DNA from: Ailurus styani | Lineage: Eukaryota; Chordata; Mammalia; Carnivora; Ailuridae | Direction of reading: 5' to 3' | Assembly: GCA_002007465.1 (NCBI GenBank) | Contig: LNAC01000374.1 | Span: forward strand, 217,655 to 281,654 | Length of the DNA stretch: 64,000 nucleotides | In this document: one piece after another, positions 22,275 to 33,761 of the stretch | How the letters are laid out: each line of letters opens with the position of its first letter | Position numbering within the stretch: the stretch's first letter is position 1 | Notes under the pieces: generated by a model | Databases searched by the model: none | What the model saw: the letters and a program-made list of their open reading frames with translations, nothing else | What the model was told of the DNA's origin: nothing | Position numbers and translations under genes: made by a program

Positions 22275-25200
22275 ACGTTAGTTTTTGTCCTCTTTCATTC
22301 CTTAAAATCACTCCCGTAGAACGTGGTGCTATACCTGACAGTGTCCATATTACCTTTGTTCCCCTCCCTTGACTGTAACTGCATAGGGATGGCAATTCAA
22401 CAGAAATTCAACCGTGCTTTCCCAATGCTGCAGTCACTTATTGGGGGTATATCGTTTTGAGACTATTTCACGAATTAGAACCCATATAAGCCAGTTCGCT
22501 TTTGTCTGGCTCCCTGCCCTCAAAGGACACAAGCTTCCTTGCATTCAAGGGCAACAGGGGAACTGGCAAGAGTAGTGGTATGAATGGCAAGGAAGTCAAG
22601 CCTGTTCTCGCCCTTTCCGTGCTTCTCCAATAGCACCACCCTCCAAGCAGGAAGATGGTTTTTCGTGGTGTTATTTGATAAGTCCTAAAAAGGAAGCACA
22701 AGCACAACTTCCTCTGTGGGCCTTTCGTTATTACCATTCAAATGTAAGCTAAAGGAAGAAAATTCTTATTGCTTTTTTTTTCTTACCGTTAAATATGACC
22801 CCAGGGTACCTGCTTTTAGCTCTGCTGTTTCATCCTATCGCATTAGAGTTCAGTGGGTTTGCTGGGCCAGAGATTTCTTTCAAGGTGACCTTACTAACTT
22901 TTACAGCGTTTGTAGCTTTCCTTCTCCCTTGATGATGCCATCACTAAATAACCCTTTTTCCAATACATAAACATTTTAGTGAAGAAGTTCCCTAAGCAAC
23001 TTGGTCCAGTTTATCAACAGTCACAGATTTTTGAATGCCTTTGATCTATTATTTACTGTGTTTTATTGGGACTTTTAAAACCGGGTAAATAATTGCTGGC
23101 ACATCACTTCAGTCTGGTTCTAACAAGTCTGAGTCCACTCCCATGCATGTGTTTAGATTGCGCAATACAGAGCAACAACTCGGGGTCACCGCCAGCCTTC
23201 GTTGCTGGGAGACACCGAGGGATCCTTGGGACAGACCTGACATCTGCTTGTTGTCATAAAGGACAACAGAGATAAATATGGCTGGACGGGTTATAATGTC
23301 ACTAACAGATCCCCTTAGCTGTTGAACCAAAAAAATCAGGCCAATCCTTTCACCTAAATATGTATGAATTTTAATGAAGTGAGTATTATTGTCAATGCTG
23401 ATCCAGTCTAAAAGTCAAAGATCTTTATGTCCTGGCTAATTTCACAAAGTCACAAATTGGTTTAAAAAAAAAAAAAGACTTTAACTTTCACACACAAAAA
23501 AAAATCACAGGAGCAAGACATAGAGTGCCAGATGAGGCTTTATTGCTGATTGTTTTTATTCTGTCCTAATGTTTCTTGAGGCCATAACCCTGCGTTGGTC
23601 CTGAAAACAGTACTGTCACATACAGAAGTCGGTTTCCTCTTTTAGCATATAAGCACTACAGGATAACCATAAGCCTAAAACATCCTTGTAAAGATCCACA
23701 GAGGTTCTGTTTACCCGCATCCTGGGTTAGGATGCACACCTCAGAGCTTGTATTACATAACTAATAATTTCCTTCACTCTAAACTGAAGCTGGACTGTAC
23801 ACTTGAGCTGGAAAGGTTAACTGTTTTTGCCGAGCTGGTCATAGCTTAGTGTTATACTTACCTATGTGTTTCCTCTTAAAGGAGACTATAGCCCTTTTAC
23901 AGATAAAAGCTGAAAGTCACATCATCAACAAAGTTCTTAAATGATTACAGCTTTTAAGCAATGATCTGTACTACAGATTTCAAGTCATTTGCAGTGTTGT
24001 GAAATATTTATCATTGGGTAAAGCCAGTTGAGATTAAAATATTTTTCCAAGTGGTAAGTATAAGTCCATTCTAGTCAACAGTTAACTGGAAGCGTGATAT
24101 TTTAAAATTCAAAATTTTAATTTCATCCAGGACATTTTTAACAATTGTGTGACTTTTTATTTATTCTTAGTTACACTATAACAATTGGAATGTATAAACT
24201 TTCAGAAACAAATAAGTATTTTATTTGAGCCACCTACTTTTCTTCAAATGGCTGCAATGCTTTTACACTAACCTGCAAACCCTAGAATATTTGGTACATA
24301 TAATAAGGAAGAAAATGAAAATATAAATATAAGAAAAATAATTTTTCCTCCTTTATCTGTTTTGAAGGTTTTTCTCTAACCATTGCAAAATCATAACACA
24401 ATAGGTAATTTTCTAAGCAAAAGCAATACCATATGATTCTCCTAAATTGCTTTTTCTATTAAAAAAAAGTAAATTCTAACTCTTAAATTTTAAATAAATG
24501 AATGCTTACACTCAAGCTTATTTAGTCACATGTGAGCAGTTTTATCCGAAAGACAAAGTTTTAAAATCTTAACTAAGGCAAGGTACCAGTTGCAGCTGTG
24601 AATTAAACTATCCAGAACGCTCTGAGGGAAAACACAAATATTACATCAGTCAACTCTAGCTCTCAGATACTATAAAATTTTAGGGCCAGAAAACTTTTAT
24701 ATTTACAAGAAATGTTTTGAAAGTAAATGGAAGCTCTAAAATTCAAGAAACATTATATTGAGATTCAAATTGCCCTCTGGTGTAAAGGGCACGCTGTTTA
24801 GAACTTTGTGCCTTAATATTTGCTAGATGAGCTCATTCCGTGCTCTGGATAGACTGAACAAGCTGCTAGCCGATTGTATTCTCTCTTCTAGAGAAGCCAC
24901 AGAATCCCTGCCACGTCCACAGGCTTCTTCAGCTCATGGCCTGCAATGGAATCACAGCTCACTGGATGTCTTACCCAAAAGAAGCCCATCCATAGGGTGG
25001 CCAGTAACCTACAGTTATCTGATGATAGAAGTCGGCCAAGAGCTCAATCAAGTCTTGTAATTTTTTTTTCTTTTTGGGTGTGCACTTGTATTACCCGCAA
25101 AAGTAAGAAGCAGCAGCTGATGGTTTTGAAGCACTTTAGATGATCTTCATCTACGAAATAAAATAAGACACAGCACCTGAGTGGCCACATACTCCACAGC

Positions 25201-25285
25201 AAGGCAATCACCACCACAGCAAATCTTTTTCCCCAATTTACTATCATTTGTAATAAAAGATGTAGTCATTTGGTATGTAGACTTG
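22275..25285. other. 3 kb with no recognised repeat or gene
   Basis: This is one of the longest stretches in the window without an identifiable element. Open frames (for example 22468-22737 minus, 24827-25060 plus) are short and lack domains. Any unique functional element such as an enhancer would have to be found by conservation, which I cannot compute. Confidence 0.45.
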
Positions 25286-25289
25286 GTAC

Positions 25290-25800
25290 ATAGAAAGAAG
25301 ATATATGCATAAAAGTCTATACATCATAAAACAATAATACAATGAACACCAATGAATCCATCACCCAACCAAGAAATAAAATGTTATTTGCCTCTACTCA
25401 TGTATTTCTCCTCATTCCACTTCCCTGCTTCCTGTCTAGATTAGCACTAATCACTATCTTAAATTTTGGGTTTAGCATTCCCTTAATTTTTAAAACTTTT
25501 TGTCACAAATATATGCATGCATTCAACCTTAAACATTCATAAGTCACTTAGATGTTTGTTTTACTTTATTTTCATGATTTTATGCTTTATTGTGTTAAAC
25601 TTCCACAATTTATTAATCAATTCTGTTAGAAATTATCATTTTCATAATAGAAAAAGATGTGTATCATAATCTGTGCTGCAATGAACTTTCTTCTAATTCC
25701 TGGTGCACAGGTACAAAATTTTCTCCATGGCATACCTAGGAGTGAAATTGCTGGGTTTTATTATCTGCAAATGTTCTGCCTTTCAAGATAAATCCCAGGG
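25290..25800 (-). mobile_element. Old L1 3' UTR, antisense (outer layer of the 25-30 kb nest)
   Basis: 'gtctatacatcataaaacaat', 'aatgaatccatcacccaacc', 'gcataccTaggagtgaaattgc'-type words follow the order of an old L1MB-like 3' UTR read backwards. It probably belongs to the same element as the antisense ORF2 segments at 25930-29720, with an internal deletion near 25800-25930. Confidence 0.7.
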
Positions 25801-25929
25801 TTTTGCAATAGAGAAGAGTGCTCTTCCCAGTAGATGCAGAAATAGCATCATCAGAGATCCAGAGATATTGCTAGGCCCTGAAATATTCTAATATCTGAGG
25901 GTTGACATTGGGAAGCACCACCAATAGAG

Positions 25930-26080
25930 AGTTGAATAGAAATGGTGGTGTTAGGCATTGTTTTCCTCTTCTCAGTTATAGGGGTAAGGCTTTTATCACC
26001 AAACTATGAAGTGTGTTATTTCTTGCAGGTTTTTATAGATTAAGGGAGTTCCCATTAAACCCTAGTTTCCCAAGGGATTT
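25930..26080 (-). mobile_element. Old L1 ORF2 segment, antisense (1)
   Basis: 'ggtggtgttaggcattgttttcc' and 'ggtttttatagattaagggag' are degraded ORF2-antisense words. The segment ends at the SINE inserted at 26081. Confidence 0.55.
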
Positions 26081-26290
26081 TTTTTTTTAAGATTTTACTT
26101 ATTTATTTATTTATTTATTTGAGAGAGAGAGAGAGAGTGCGCATGAGTGGAGGGTCAGGGCAGAGAAAGAGGGAGAGGCAGACTCCCCGCTGAGCAGCCC
26201 CCTCCCCCATGTGGGACTCAATCCCAGGACCCTGAGATCATGACTTGAGTGCAAGGCAGATGCTTAACTGACTGAGCCACCCAGGCTCCC
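26081..26290 (-). mobile_element. CAN-SINE (SINEC), minus strand
   Basis: Poly(T), 'aagattttacttatttatttat', (GA)n, 'gatgcttaactgactgagcc' and 'acccaggctccc'. Flanks 'ccaagggattt' and 'ccaggggattt' form a TSD. It lies head to head with the plus-strand SINE at 26327. Confidence 0.94.
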
Positions 26291-26326
26291 CCAGGGGATT
26301 TATTTTAGGTCAAAAATAGGTATTGA

Positions 26327-26518
26327 GGGCGCCTGGGTGGCTCAGTGGGTTAAAGCCGCTGCCTTCGGCTCAGGTCATGATCCCAGGGTCCTGGGATCGA
26401 GGCCCACATCGGGCTCTCTGTTCAGCAGGGAGCCTGCTTCCTTCTCTCTCCTCTCTCTCTGCCTACTTGTAATCTCTCTCTGTGTGTCAAATGAATAAAT
26501 AAAATCTTAAAAAAAAAA
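26327..26518 (+). mobile_element. CAN-SINE (SINEC), young
   Basis: Near-consensus 'gggcgcctgggtggctcag', 'gggttaaagccgctgccttc', 'gggatcgaggccc' (B-box-like) and 'aataaataaaatctt' with poly(A). 'aaaaataggtattga' flanks both sides as a 15-bp TSD. This and the next few bases are the boundary at which the older L1 resumes. Confidence 0.95.
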
Positions 26519-27472
26519 TAGGTATTGAATTTTATCAAATGTTTTTTCTGCATCTGTAAAGATTATTGGATTTTTTTCCTCTTTTTGCTTTTAATGTAGT
26601 GAATTATTTTCTATGTATTAAACAATACTGCACGCCTTCCCAAAATAACTCTAAATGTGCTGGGTTATTTCCTTGAGGATTCCTGTATCTATGCATAATA
26701 CAACAAACTGGACTTGAAGTTTCCTTTTTTGAAATATCCTGGACAGGGTTTGGTACCAGCGTTAACACCGGCATTGTAAAATAAGTTGGATGTTTTCCTT
26801 TTTTCTCTATTCTAAGAAACATTTTGTCTAAGATATTAATGAGTCTCACTTCAATGTTTGGAAGATTTTATTAGTGAGTTCTTCCGGACCTGGAATTTTC
26901 TTTTTGGGAGGCTTGTGTTTTTCCTGTTTTGTCACAGCTTAAGTTTCTTTAACAGAAAATAGACTGTTCAGATTTCCTATTTTCTCCTGTTTTCGTTTAT
27001 GTATTTCACCTAGATTTTCAAGTTTTTTAGCATAAAATTGTACATGATATAATTTTTTAATGTCTATGGAATCTTGGAATCTTGATGTTGATGATTTTTA
27101 TCTTCCTTGATTTTTTTCTTGATCAGTTTTGCCTGGATATTTATCCATATTGGTAGTACTGATTTCCTTTGTCATTTATTCTCAATTTCATTAATTTCTA
27201 TTCCTTTTCTTAATATATTTCCTTTCTCCTACATTGTTTGAGTTCAATTTGCTCATTTTAATCTAATTTATATGATGACTGCATAATAAAATTTCAGACT
27301 TTCTTTTCTTCTAATAATATGTATTTAATACTATAAATTTTCCTCTTAACATTGCTATAGCTGAATCCTATGTTTTGATGTCATATTTTTATTATCCTTT
27401 ATTTTTAAATATTTTATAATTGTTATTGTGAGCTCACCATTGACACATGGGTAATTTAAAAATATATTGCTG
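26519..27472 (-). mobile_element. Old L1 ORF2 segment, antisense (2)
   Basis: In order: 'attgaattttatcaaatg', 'ttttctgcatctgtaaag', 'ccttgaggattcctgtatc', 'gggtttggtaccagcg', 'ccattgacacatgggtaat'. These are degraded antisense L1 ORF2 words. The match breaks at 27472 where the RPSA pseudogene begins and picks up again near 29095. Confidence 0.7.
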
Positions 27473-28372
27473 CTTTTTCCAGTCTACCTAGAGAGGGATC
27501 CATATGGCATTGTTCTGGGTTTCCATCATAACCGAAAGGCAAGATTTGATGGACCTTGATGTCCTGCAAATGGAGGAGGAGGATGTCCTCAAATTGCTTG
27601 CAGCAGAAATCCACCTAGGTGGCATCAACCTTGACTTCCAAATAGAACCGTACATCTATAAAGGAGAAGAGATGGCATCTACATCATAAATCTGAAGAGA
27701 ACCTGGGAGAAGCTTCTGTGGGCAGCTCGTGCCATTGTTGCCATTGAAAACCCAGCTGATGATAGTGTTGCATCCTACAGGAATACTGGCCAGTGGACTG
27801 TGCTAAAGTCTGCTGTTATCCCTGGAAACACTCCTATCACTGGTCACTTCACTCCAGGAATCTTCACCAATCAGATCCAGGTCTGACCACCAGCCTTTCA
27901 GAAAGGTGTCTTATGTTAACCTGACTGACATTGCTCTGTGTAACACAGACTCTCATCTGGAATATGTGGACACTGAACTGAGGGAACTCACTCAGGGGTC
28001 TGATGTGGTAAAAGACACCCAGTGAAGTTCTGTGCATGAGTGGCACCATCTCCAGTGAACACCCAAAGGGGGTATGACTGATCTCTACTTCGACAGAGAT
28101 CCTGAACAGATTGAAAAGGAAGACCAGCTCCTTCTGAAAAGGCTGTGACCATGGAGGAACTTCAGGATGAATAGACTGTTCCAGCTCCCAAATTTACTGC
28201 TATACAACCTGGAGTTCGCCAGCTGGTCTGAAGGCCTATAGATGCCCTCTATGCCTACTTAGAAATTCCTCATCAAAGGCTGGAGTGCTCAGCCTGCCGT
28301 CGAAGATTGGTCTGCAGTTAATGAGTAAGAACAACCACTGAGTGGTTTTGAGCTGTTCTTTTACAAATTCTT
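27473..28372 (+). pseudogene. RPSA: Processed pseudogene of ribosomal protein SA (5' part)
   Basis: Intronless copy of RPSA mRNA (40S ribosomal protein SA / laminin receptor precursor). The sequence follows the known mRNA from a 5'-UTR-like start (ctttttccagtctacctaga) through the coding region to the 3' UTR. A translation from 27504 keeps 'DVLQM-EEDVLK-LAA' and 'HLGG-NLDFQ' and then shifts frame at about 27660. Further damage: many stops, an internal deletion after the codons for 'TNQIQ' (about 27880), and loss of part of the C-terminal acidic/Trp repeats. It cannot make protein. Its insertion into an old L1, the lack of introns and the separate poly(A) tail at 29065-29076 identify it as an L1-mediated retrocopy. 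Confidence 0.95.
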
Positions 28373-29008
28373 TCTTTTATTTGTCTTTTTTTATATTGAA
28401 GTATAGTTGATATGTTACATTAATTTCAGGTGTACAACTTGGTGATTCAACAAGTGTATACATTATGCTAGGCTCAACACACATGTAGCTGGCATCTGTC
28501 ACCATACAATACTACTACATATTATTCCCTATCCTGTACCTTCTATTCCCATGGCTTATTCATCCACAAGTGGAAGTCTGTATTTCCTACCCCCCACCCA
28601 CCCATTTTGTCCATCCCCTCACCCCCCTTCCCTCTGGCTACCATCAGTTTATTATCTGATTCTGCTTTTTGTTTATTCCTTTGTCTTGTTTTTTTAAAGT
28701 CCACATATGAGTGAAATCACGTGGTATTTGTCTTTCTCTGTCTGACTTCACTTAGCATAGGTTCATTATGTTGTTGAAAATGGCAAGATCTCATCCTTTT
28801 TATTCCTGCATAATATTCCATTGTGTATATATACCACATGTTCCTTATTTATTTGTCTATCTATGAACATTTAGACTGCTTCCATATATTGGTTATTATA
28901 AATAATGTTAAAATAAACATGTGCATATACCTCTTTGAATTAATGTTTTCATTTTCATAAATAACCAGTAGTGGAATTATTGGATCATTATTAGATCTAG
29001 TTCTCTTT
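28373..29008 (-). mobile_element. L1 3' fragment, antisense, splitting the RPSA pseudogene
   Basis: It starts with a T-rich tail, then 'gaagtatagttgatatgttac', 'cagtttattatctgattctgc', 'ccacatatgagtgaaatcac', 'cattgtgtatatataccacatg' and 'ccagtagtggaattattggatc', an L1 3' UTR read backwards and 5'-truncated. The target is inside the RPSA 3' UTR: 'acaaattctt' (28363-28372) before and 'cactaattctt' (29009-29019) after are diverged TSD copies. Confidence 0.88.
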
Positions 29009-29078
29009 CACTAATTCTTAAACAGAAAATGGAAATAAGGGTCATGGGGAAGAAAGAAGTATCTAAAAAAAAAAAAGA
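29009..29078 (+). pseudogene. RPSA: RPSA processed pseudogene, 3'-UTR end and poly(A)
   Basis: 'attcttaaacagaaaatggaa', then 'catgggg' and 'agtatctaaaaaaaa' line up with the end of the RPSA 3' UTR (cttaagcag, atggaaat, atggaaaataaa, agtttctaaaa), and are followed by a 12-A tail. This is therefore the missing end of the pseudogene at 27473-28372, displaced by the L1 between them. Possible outer TSD: 'aaatatattgctg' (upstream) versus 'aaatgtactgatc', 9 of 13 matching. Confidence 0.75.
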
Positions 29079-29084
29079 AATGTA

Positions 29085-29720
29085 CTGATCATTTTCTAAC
29101 GATTTACGGATTTTCTCACTCTATTTTTGTTATTCATTTCCAATTTAACTCCGCTATGATCAGAGAACATACTTTAACACCAAAAACTTGTGACTTCCTA
29201 TATAGTCTAAATATATGTATGTAATTTTGGTAAATGCTCCATGTGAAATTAAATAGCATATGCATAATACAGAAGTTGAGTACTATGATTTAGCAGTATG
29301 TTTTATGCACATACACGTAGTAAAGTTAATTACGTTGTTCTAAATTTTTATATCTACAGATTATTTTATCTGTTCTGTCAGTTCGCGACACAGGTATTTT
29401 AACTCTTCCATGATCTTGGTTTTGTCTACTTTTTCTTTTATTTTGTCAGTTTTGTTTTACATGTTTGGAGACTATGTATACAACATTAGGAGTGCTATTA
29501 TTTTTAGTAATAATTTTTGCTCCATAGTCTACTTTGTCTGTTACTAGTATAGTTCTGAAAGTGTTCTTTTTGTTGGTGTTTGCATAGAATGACTTTTTAT
29601 ACTTTTGCTTTCAACTTTCCTGGGCCTTATATTTAAGGTGTATTACTGGTTAGTTTCTTTCTAATACAATCTGACAATCTTAGTTGTCAATACAGTTGAC
29701 AATCTGACAAGCAGAAAAAG
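29085..29720 (-). mobile_element. Old L1 ORF2 segment, antisense (3)
   Basis: It resumes the outer L1: 'atgatcagagaacatac', 'aatgctccatgtgaaat', 'ctactttgtctgttactag', 'gtgtttgcatagaatgac'. These follow the order of antisense ORF2 just beyond the point where segment 2 stopped, so the pseudogene and inner L1 are insertions. Confidence 0.65.
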
Positions 29721-29724
29721 AATT

Positions 29725-30305
29725 TTAGTTAGAACATTTGGTCCACTTACAGATAATATAATGCTAAAATATTTGAGATTATATCTACACTTTTATTCCT
29801 CTTTTTTCTCCTGTCTTGCCTTGGCCTCTTGGCTAAATCTGGCCAGCTCTAGGTCAACTCTGGCCACATCCATTTGTTTACATATTGTTTTCAGTGGCTT
29901 TTGTACTGCAGTATCGTACTGCAGTATCAGAGCTAAGCTAAGAGCTAAGTAATGAGCTGTTTAACTGTAGAGTAGTATTCTAATACATAAGATAATTTTC
30001 TGAAAATTCTTTAATACATAAAATCTTATGGAAAGTAAAATATTTGTAGTACCCATATACAACAAAGATCTCATATTCAGAACTCCTAAAATCAGTATGT
30101 TAGAAGAAGGAGATAAGGAAAGAAACTCCAAAATAAAAATGAACAAAAAATTTGAACATGTATTTCGTGAACAAGGATATCCGAATGTCCAATAAGCATA
30201 TAAAATATGTATTCAGTTTTATTAAACATGTGAAATTACACATTATAACTGCAATTCTATAAGGTCCTTCTCCTAGAATGTCTAAGTTTTTTGAGTCAGA
30301 AAGTA
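29725..30305. other. AT-rich non-coding DNA, no recognised feature
   Basis: A small tandem repeat occurs at about 29910-29950 ('actgcagtatc' twice, 'agagctaag' twice). Nothing else recognised. Confidence 0.5.
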
Positions 30306-30309
30306 ACAA

Positions 30310-30736
30310 GGATTAATAAGGCTATGGAGCAACCAGAATTTCTATACATTGCTGGTAGGAATATAAATTGATACAATCACTTTGAGAACTCTTTGGCAGT
30401 ATTTACTGAAATTGAACATACCCCTAACTTATGATCTAGCAATTTTACACATACCCAACAAAACTTCACGCACCTATTCACCGAAAGATATGGACAAGAA
30501 TGTTCTTAGTAGAGCTATTCATAATTGCAATGAAACTAAAATCTACTTTAGCAGAATGAATAAATAAGTTGTGCTGTTTTTCCATAGTGGATACAAACAC
30601 AATGAGAAGGAGCAAACTAAAACTGCACAAAAAATGAATCTTAAAAACATAATATTGAATGAAAGAAGCTATACCAAAACGTGTGCATATTCTTTTTGTG
30701 TAAATTTCAAAATCACGCAAAACTAATCTATGCTAC
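30310..30736 (+). mobile_element. Old L1M 3' region, sense, part 1
   Basis: 'ttctatacattgctggtagg', 'ctttggcagtatttactga', 'tatgatctagcaattttac', 'attcataattgcaatgaaac' give the typical terminal order of L1M elements. A SINE splits it at 30755. Confidence 0.75.
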
Positions 30737-30754
30737 AAGAAGTCAGAAAGGTGA

Positions 30755-30966
30755 GGGCACCTGGCTGGCTCAGTGGGTTAAAGTCTCTGCCTTCAGCTCG
30801 GATCATGATCTCAGGGTCCTGGGATCGAGGCCCGCATCAGATTCCCTGCTTGGCAAGGAGACTGCTTCCTCCTCTCTCTCTGCCTGCCTCTCACCCTACT
30901 TGTGATCTCTCTCTCTCTCTCAAATAAATAAATAAAATCTTTAAAAAAAAGAAGAAGAAGAAGAAG
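30755..30966 (+). mobile_element. CAN-SINE (SINEC) with perfect 18-bp TSD
   Basis: Consensus-like 'gggcacctggctggctcag', 'gggttaaagtctctgccttc', 'gggatcgaggcccgcatc', (TC)n and 'aataaataaaatcttt'. The A-tail has turned into an (AAG)n run. The flanks aagaagtcagaaaggtga at 30737-30754 and 30967-30984 are identical. Confidence 0.96.
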
Positions 30967-30984
30967 AAGAAGTCAGAAAGGTGA

Positions 30985-31130
30985 ATTCTCTCTGCAGGTG
31001 TGTAGTGACTTGGAGGGTTTTGGAGGGAATTTCTGGATACCAGTAGTGTTATGTTTCTTGGTCTTGGTGCTGGGGTTACAAGCACATTTAGTTTCTGAAA
31101 GTTCATCCACACTTATGATTGGTGTGCTTT
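30985..31130 (+). mobile_element. Old L1M 3' region, sense, part 2
   Basis: 'gtgtgtagtgacttggagg', 'tggtgctggggttacaag', 'ctgaaagttcatcca' complete the L1M 3' terminus interrupted by the SINE. Confidence 0.65.
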
Positions 31131-31134
31131 CTTC

Positions 31135-31955
31135 TATTATGGTATCCTTCAACATTTTTTAATTTTATGGATATTTAATTTGATTAAGAGTACACTTCTA
31201 GATTTAGTAATTAAGAAATAATGTGTGATTATTTAGATGGAAAAGTTTAAGTGTATTTTTACTAGGCAAACTAACATATTTAGTATAGTACAGAGCACTT
31301 ATCAAACCAAATGCTTATGCCTGACAAAGATTTCCTTTCTTTTCTATACTATTATACAGTAAATATTTCCTTTTGAGTATGAAAACTGTATGTTCAAGAT
31401 GGAAAGGATAAAAGTTTTGATTGCATCTCTTTTGTGAGAAACCAAATGTCAGTCAGAATAAATTAAATATGGTTAAAATAAAGTTTATGGATGGGGAAAA
31501 TCTTAATTCCACTGTGATTGTTGAATACATATTTTAATGTGTTCATTTCTTAAGTATATAACATTAAATCAAAATTACCTATACTGTATGAATTTAGAAC
31601 ACACAAATTAAATATACTTAACTGAAAAATATTGAGTGGACTTTGTGTGAGAGTATATTCCTCAGTTCATAATTCATAGGAAAAAGTAAATGTTTACTCT
31701 TTGAAGTAATTAAGCTATTTTATGATCACCACAAAACTGAAGTGCAAAGAATCTAGATCCACTATACAAAAGTCCAGATCTATAATGAACTGTTGGACAG
31801 TAAGTAGTGAAAGCCATTGTAAATTATTAATTGTAGCAAAATTCTTATGACCAGAGAGTTAAAAATTTTATATAAAGCCTATTATTACTTACTTTATAAT
31901 ATCATTTCCTACACAAATTATAATCTACCAAGGGAGTATGCTTTCTTATTATCTT
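31135..31955. other. AT-rich non-coding DNA, no recognised feature
   Basis: No repeat or gene recognised. Confidence 0.5.
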
Positions 31956-31959
31956 ACTC

Positions 31960-32811
31960 CTTATACCTTCTTAACATGAATTTCCATCATCACAAAGCAT
32001 TCCCTTGAGCCCCTTTATAGTCAATCCCCTCCCACTACCCCAAACCCTGTAACTATCGGTCTGCTTTCTATCACTACATGGTGCCTGTCCCAAAATACAT
32101 CAGTGAAATCACAGAATGTGTAGTCTTTTGTATCTGACTTCTTTCACTTAGTATAATATTTTTGAGATTCCTGCAGATTGTAAAGTGTATCAATAGTTGG
32201 TTCCTTTTTATTCCTGAGTAGTACTCCATTATATAAATTTATCACATTTGTTAATCCAGTCACCAGTGAACAGACATTTGGGTAATTTCTAATTTGGAGC
32301 TATTATGATGAATACTATGAATCAAGTTACTAAGAACATTTGCATATAAATGTTTGTGTAGACAAATATTTTCATGTCACTTAAGTAAATACCCAGGAAT
32401 AAGTTTTTTGGGTCATATAGTAAATGTATCTTTAACTTTATAAGGAACTGCCAAAATGTATTGCAAAATAGCTGTGCTATTTTGAATTCCTATGTATGAC
32501 AGTAAGTTTCTTTACATACTTGCTAACACTTAGAATTGCAAAGCTTTTAAATTTTACAATTTTAGTGAGTGTGCAGAATTCTCTCCTTGTGGTTTAAATT
32601 TGCATGGCTAATGACATTGCAAATCTCTTCATGTGATTATTTGCCATTTGTGTATCTGCTTCGATAAAATATCTTTTCAAATCTCTTAACCATTTTTTAA
32701 ATTGGATTTTTGGGGCTGTTATTATTGAGCTGTAGAAGCTATCTATATATTCTGAATATAAACCCTTTGTCAGATACATGTTTTGCAAAAAAATTTCGCC
32801 AGGCCATAGTT
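31960..32811 (-). mobile_element. Old L1M 3' region, antisense
   Basis: 'catggtgcctgtcccaaaat', 'cctttttattcctgagtag', 'taagtaaatacccaggaat', 'aaggaactgccaaaatgt', 'cgccaggccatagtttgacc' are in the order of an L1MB-like 3' UTR plus ORF2 end read backwards. The break at 32811 is a SINE insertion. Confidence 0.8.
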
Positions 32812-32827
32812 TGACCTTTAATTTTCT

Positions 32828-33024
32828 TTTTTTTTTAAGATTTTATTTATTTATTTGACAGAGAGAGAGAGAGAACACAAGTAGGCAGAGTAGCAGGCAG
32901 AGGGAGAGGGAGAAGCATGCTCTCCGCTGAGCAGGGAGCCTGATGCATGACTCGATCCCAGGATCCTGGGATCATGACCTGAGCCGAAGGCAGCAGCTTA
33001 ACCAACTGAGCTACCCAGGAACGC
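32828..33024 (-). mobile_element. CAN-SINE (SINEC), minus strand, 16-bp TSD
   Basis: Poly(T), 'aagattttatttatttattt', (GA)n, 'ctccgctgagcagggagcctg', 'gggatcatgacctgagcc', 'tgagctacccagg'. Flanks tgacctttaattttct at 32812-32827 and 33025-33040 are identical. Confidence 0.96.
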
Positions 33025-33084
33025 TGACCTTTAATTTTCTTAACCATAGCTTGAAGTTTTTCCCTCTGGTATCATGCTCTCTAA

Positions 33085-33140
33085 TTTATAATTTTATTAA
33101 TTCATTCATTCATTTATTCACCAAATATGTGTTGGGTACC
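33085..33140 (-). repeat. L2 3'-end relic, antisense, with (ATTC)n
   Basis: 'attcattcattcatttattc' then 'accaaatatgtgttgggtacc' is the L2 3' end read backwards. It may be continued by the L2-like DNA at 33762-34910. Confidence 0.6.
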
Positions 33141-33144
33141 TATT

Positions 33145-33760
33145 ATGCATCATACTACAATTAAAAAAAATAAGTGTTTCTCCCTTTCCGTGGGAAAATC
33201 ACCTTGGGTTAACAATCTAACACTGTTTCCTCGAAATGGACAAATGCCAACTATGTTACTAGTCCGCATTATTTATGGGAAAAATGATGCCTGGGAGGAC
33301 AGGAGTGAACCGTAATTATCTAATGGGAGGATGTGGCATGAGGGCTCCCCTGACATTATTGTTCTAGTAATGAATGAACTGTTTCTTATGGATTGTTAGA
33401 AAATACTCTCATGGAACAAATATGACAAATATTATGGGACATGGGCCTTCTAAGCAAGGGTGGTACCTGCACCTATCAATGTGGTCTCCCCAAACCTGAG
33501 CTGCCACTTGAGAAACTGGACAGGACAGTACAGGGCTATGATAGAAACTCCTACTGGTGACAGACACTCTTGATCCTGGCCTCCCATCATTTCCTGTGTG
33601 TGTCTTGCAAAGCTGACTGAGTCTGTGCCACAATGACTTATTGGATCCCACAAGCATAACTGGGTAGCTGAACCCAAGGCCACTGCTGTTAGTCAAGCAG
33701 GGTGAGTGATTGAAGCTCCAACACATTGCATACAAAAAGGCAAGACCTTACGTGGTCTCA
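33145..33760. other. Non-coding DNA, possibly an inserted element
   Basis: It lies between two parts of an L2-like element. A 108-codon minus frame (33409-33735) covers much of it but has no domain I recognise. Confidence 0.4.
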
Positions 33761-33761
33761 G

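Noticed and set aside
27504..27689. 61-codon RPSA-like open frame as a functional gene
   Set aside because: It starts in the former 5' UTR, shifts frame after about 50 codons, and lacks most of the protein; part of a processed pseudogene.
28180..28340. Possible snoRNA host sequence from RPSA introns
   Set aside because: The copy is intronless, so intron-encoded snoRNAs are absent.
33409..33735. 108-codon minus-strand frame, considered as an exon or retroviral fragment
   Set aside because: No recognisable motif; flanking DNA is an L2-like repeat, and nothing supports splicing or a viral origin.
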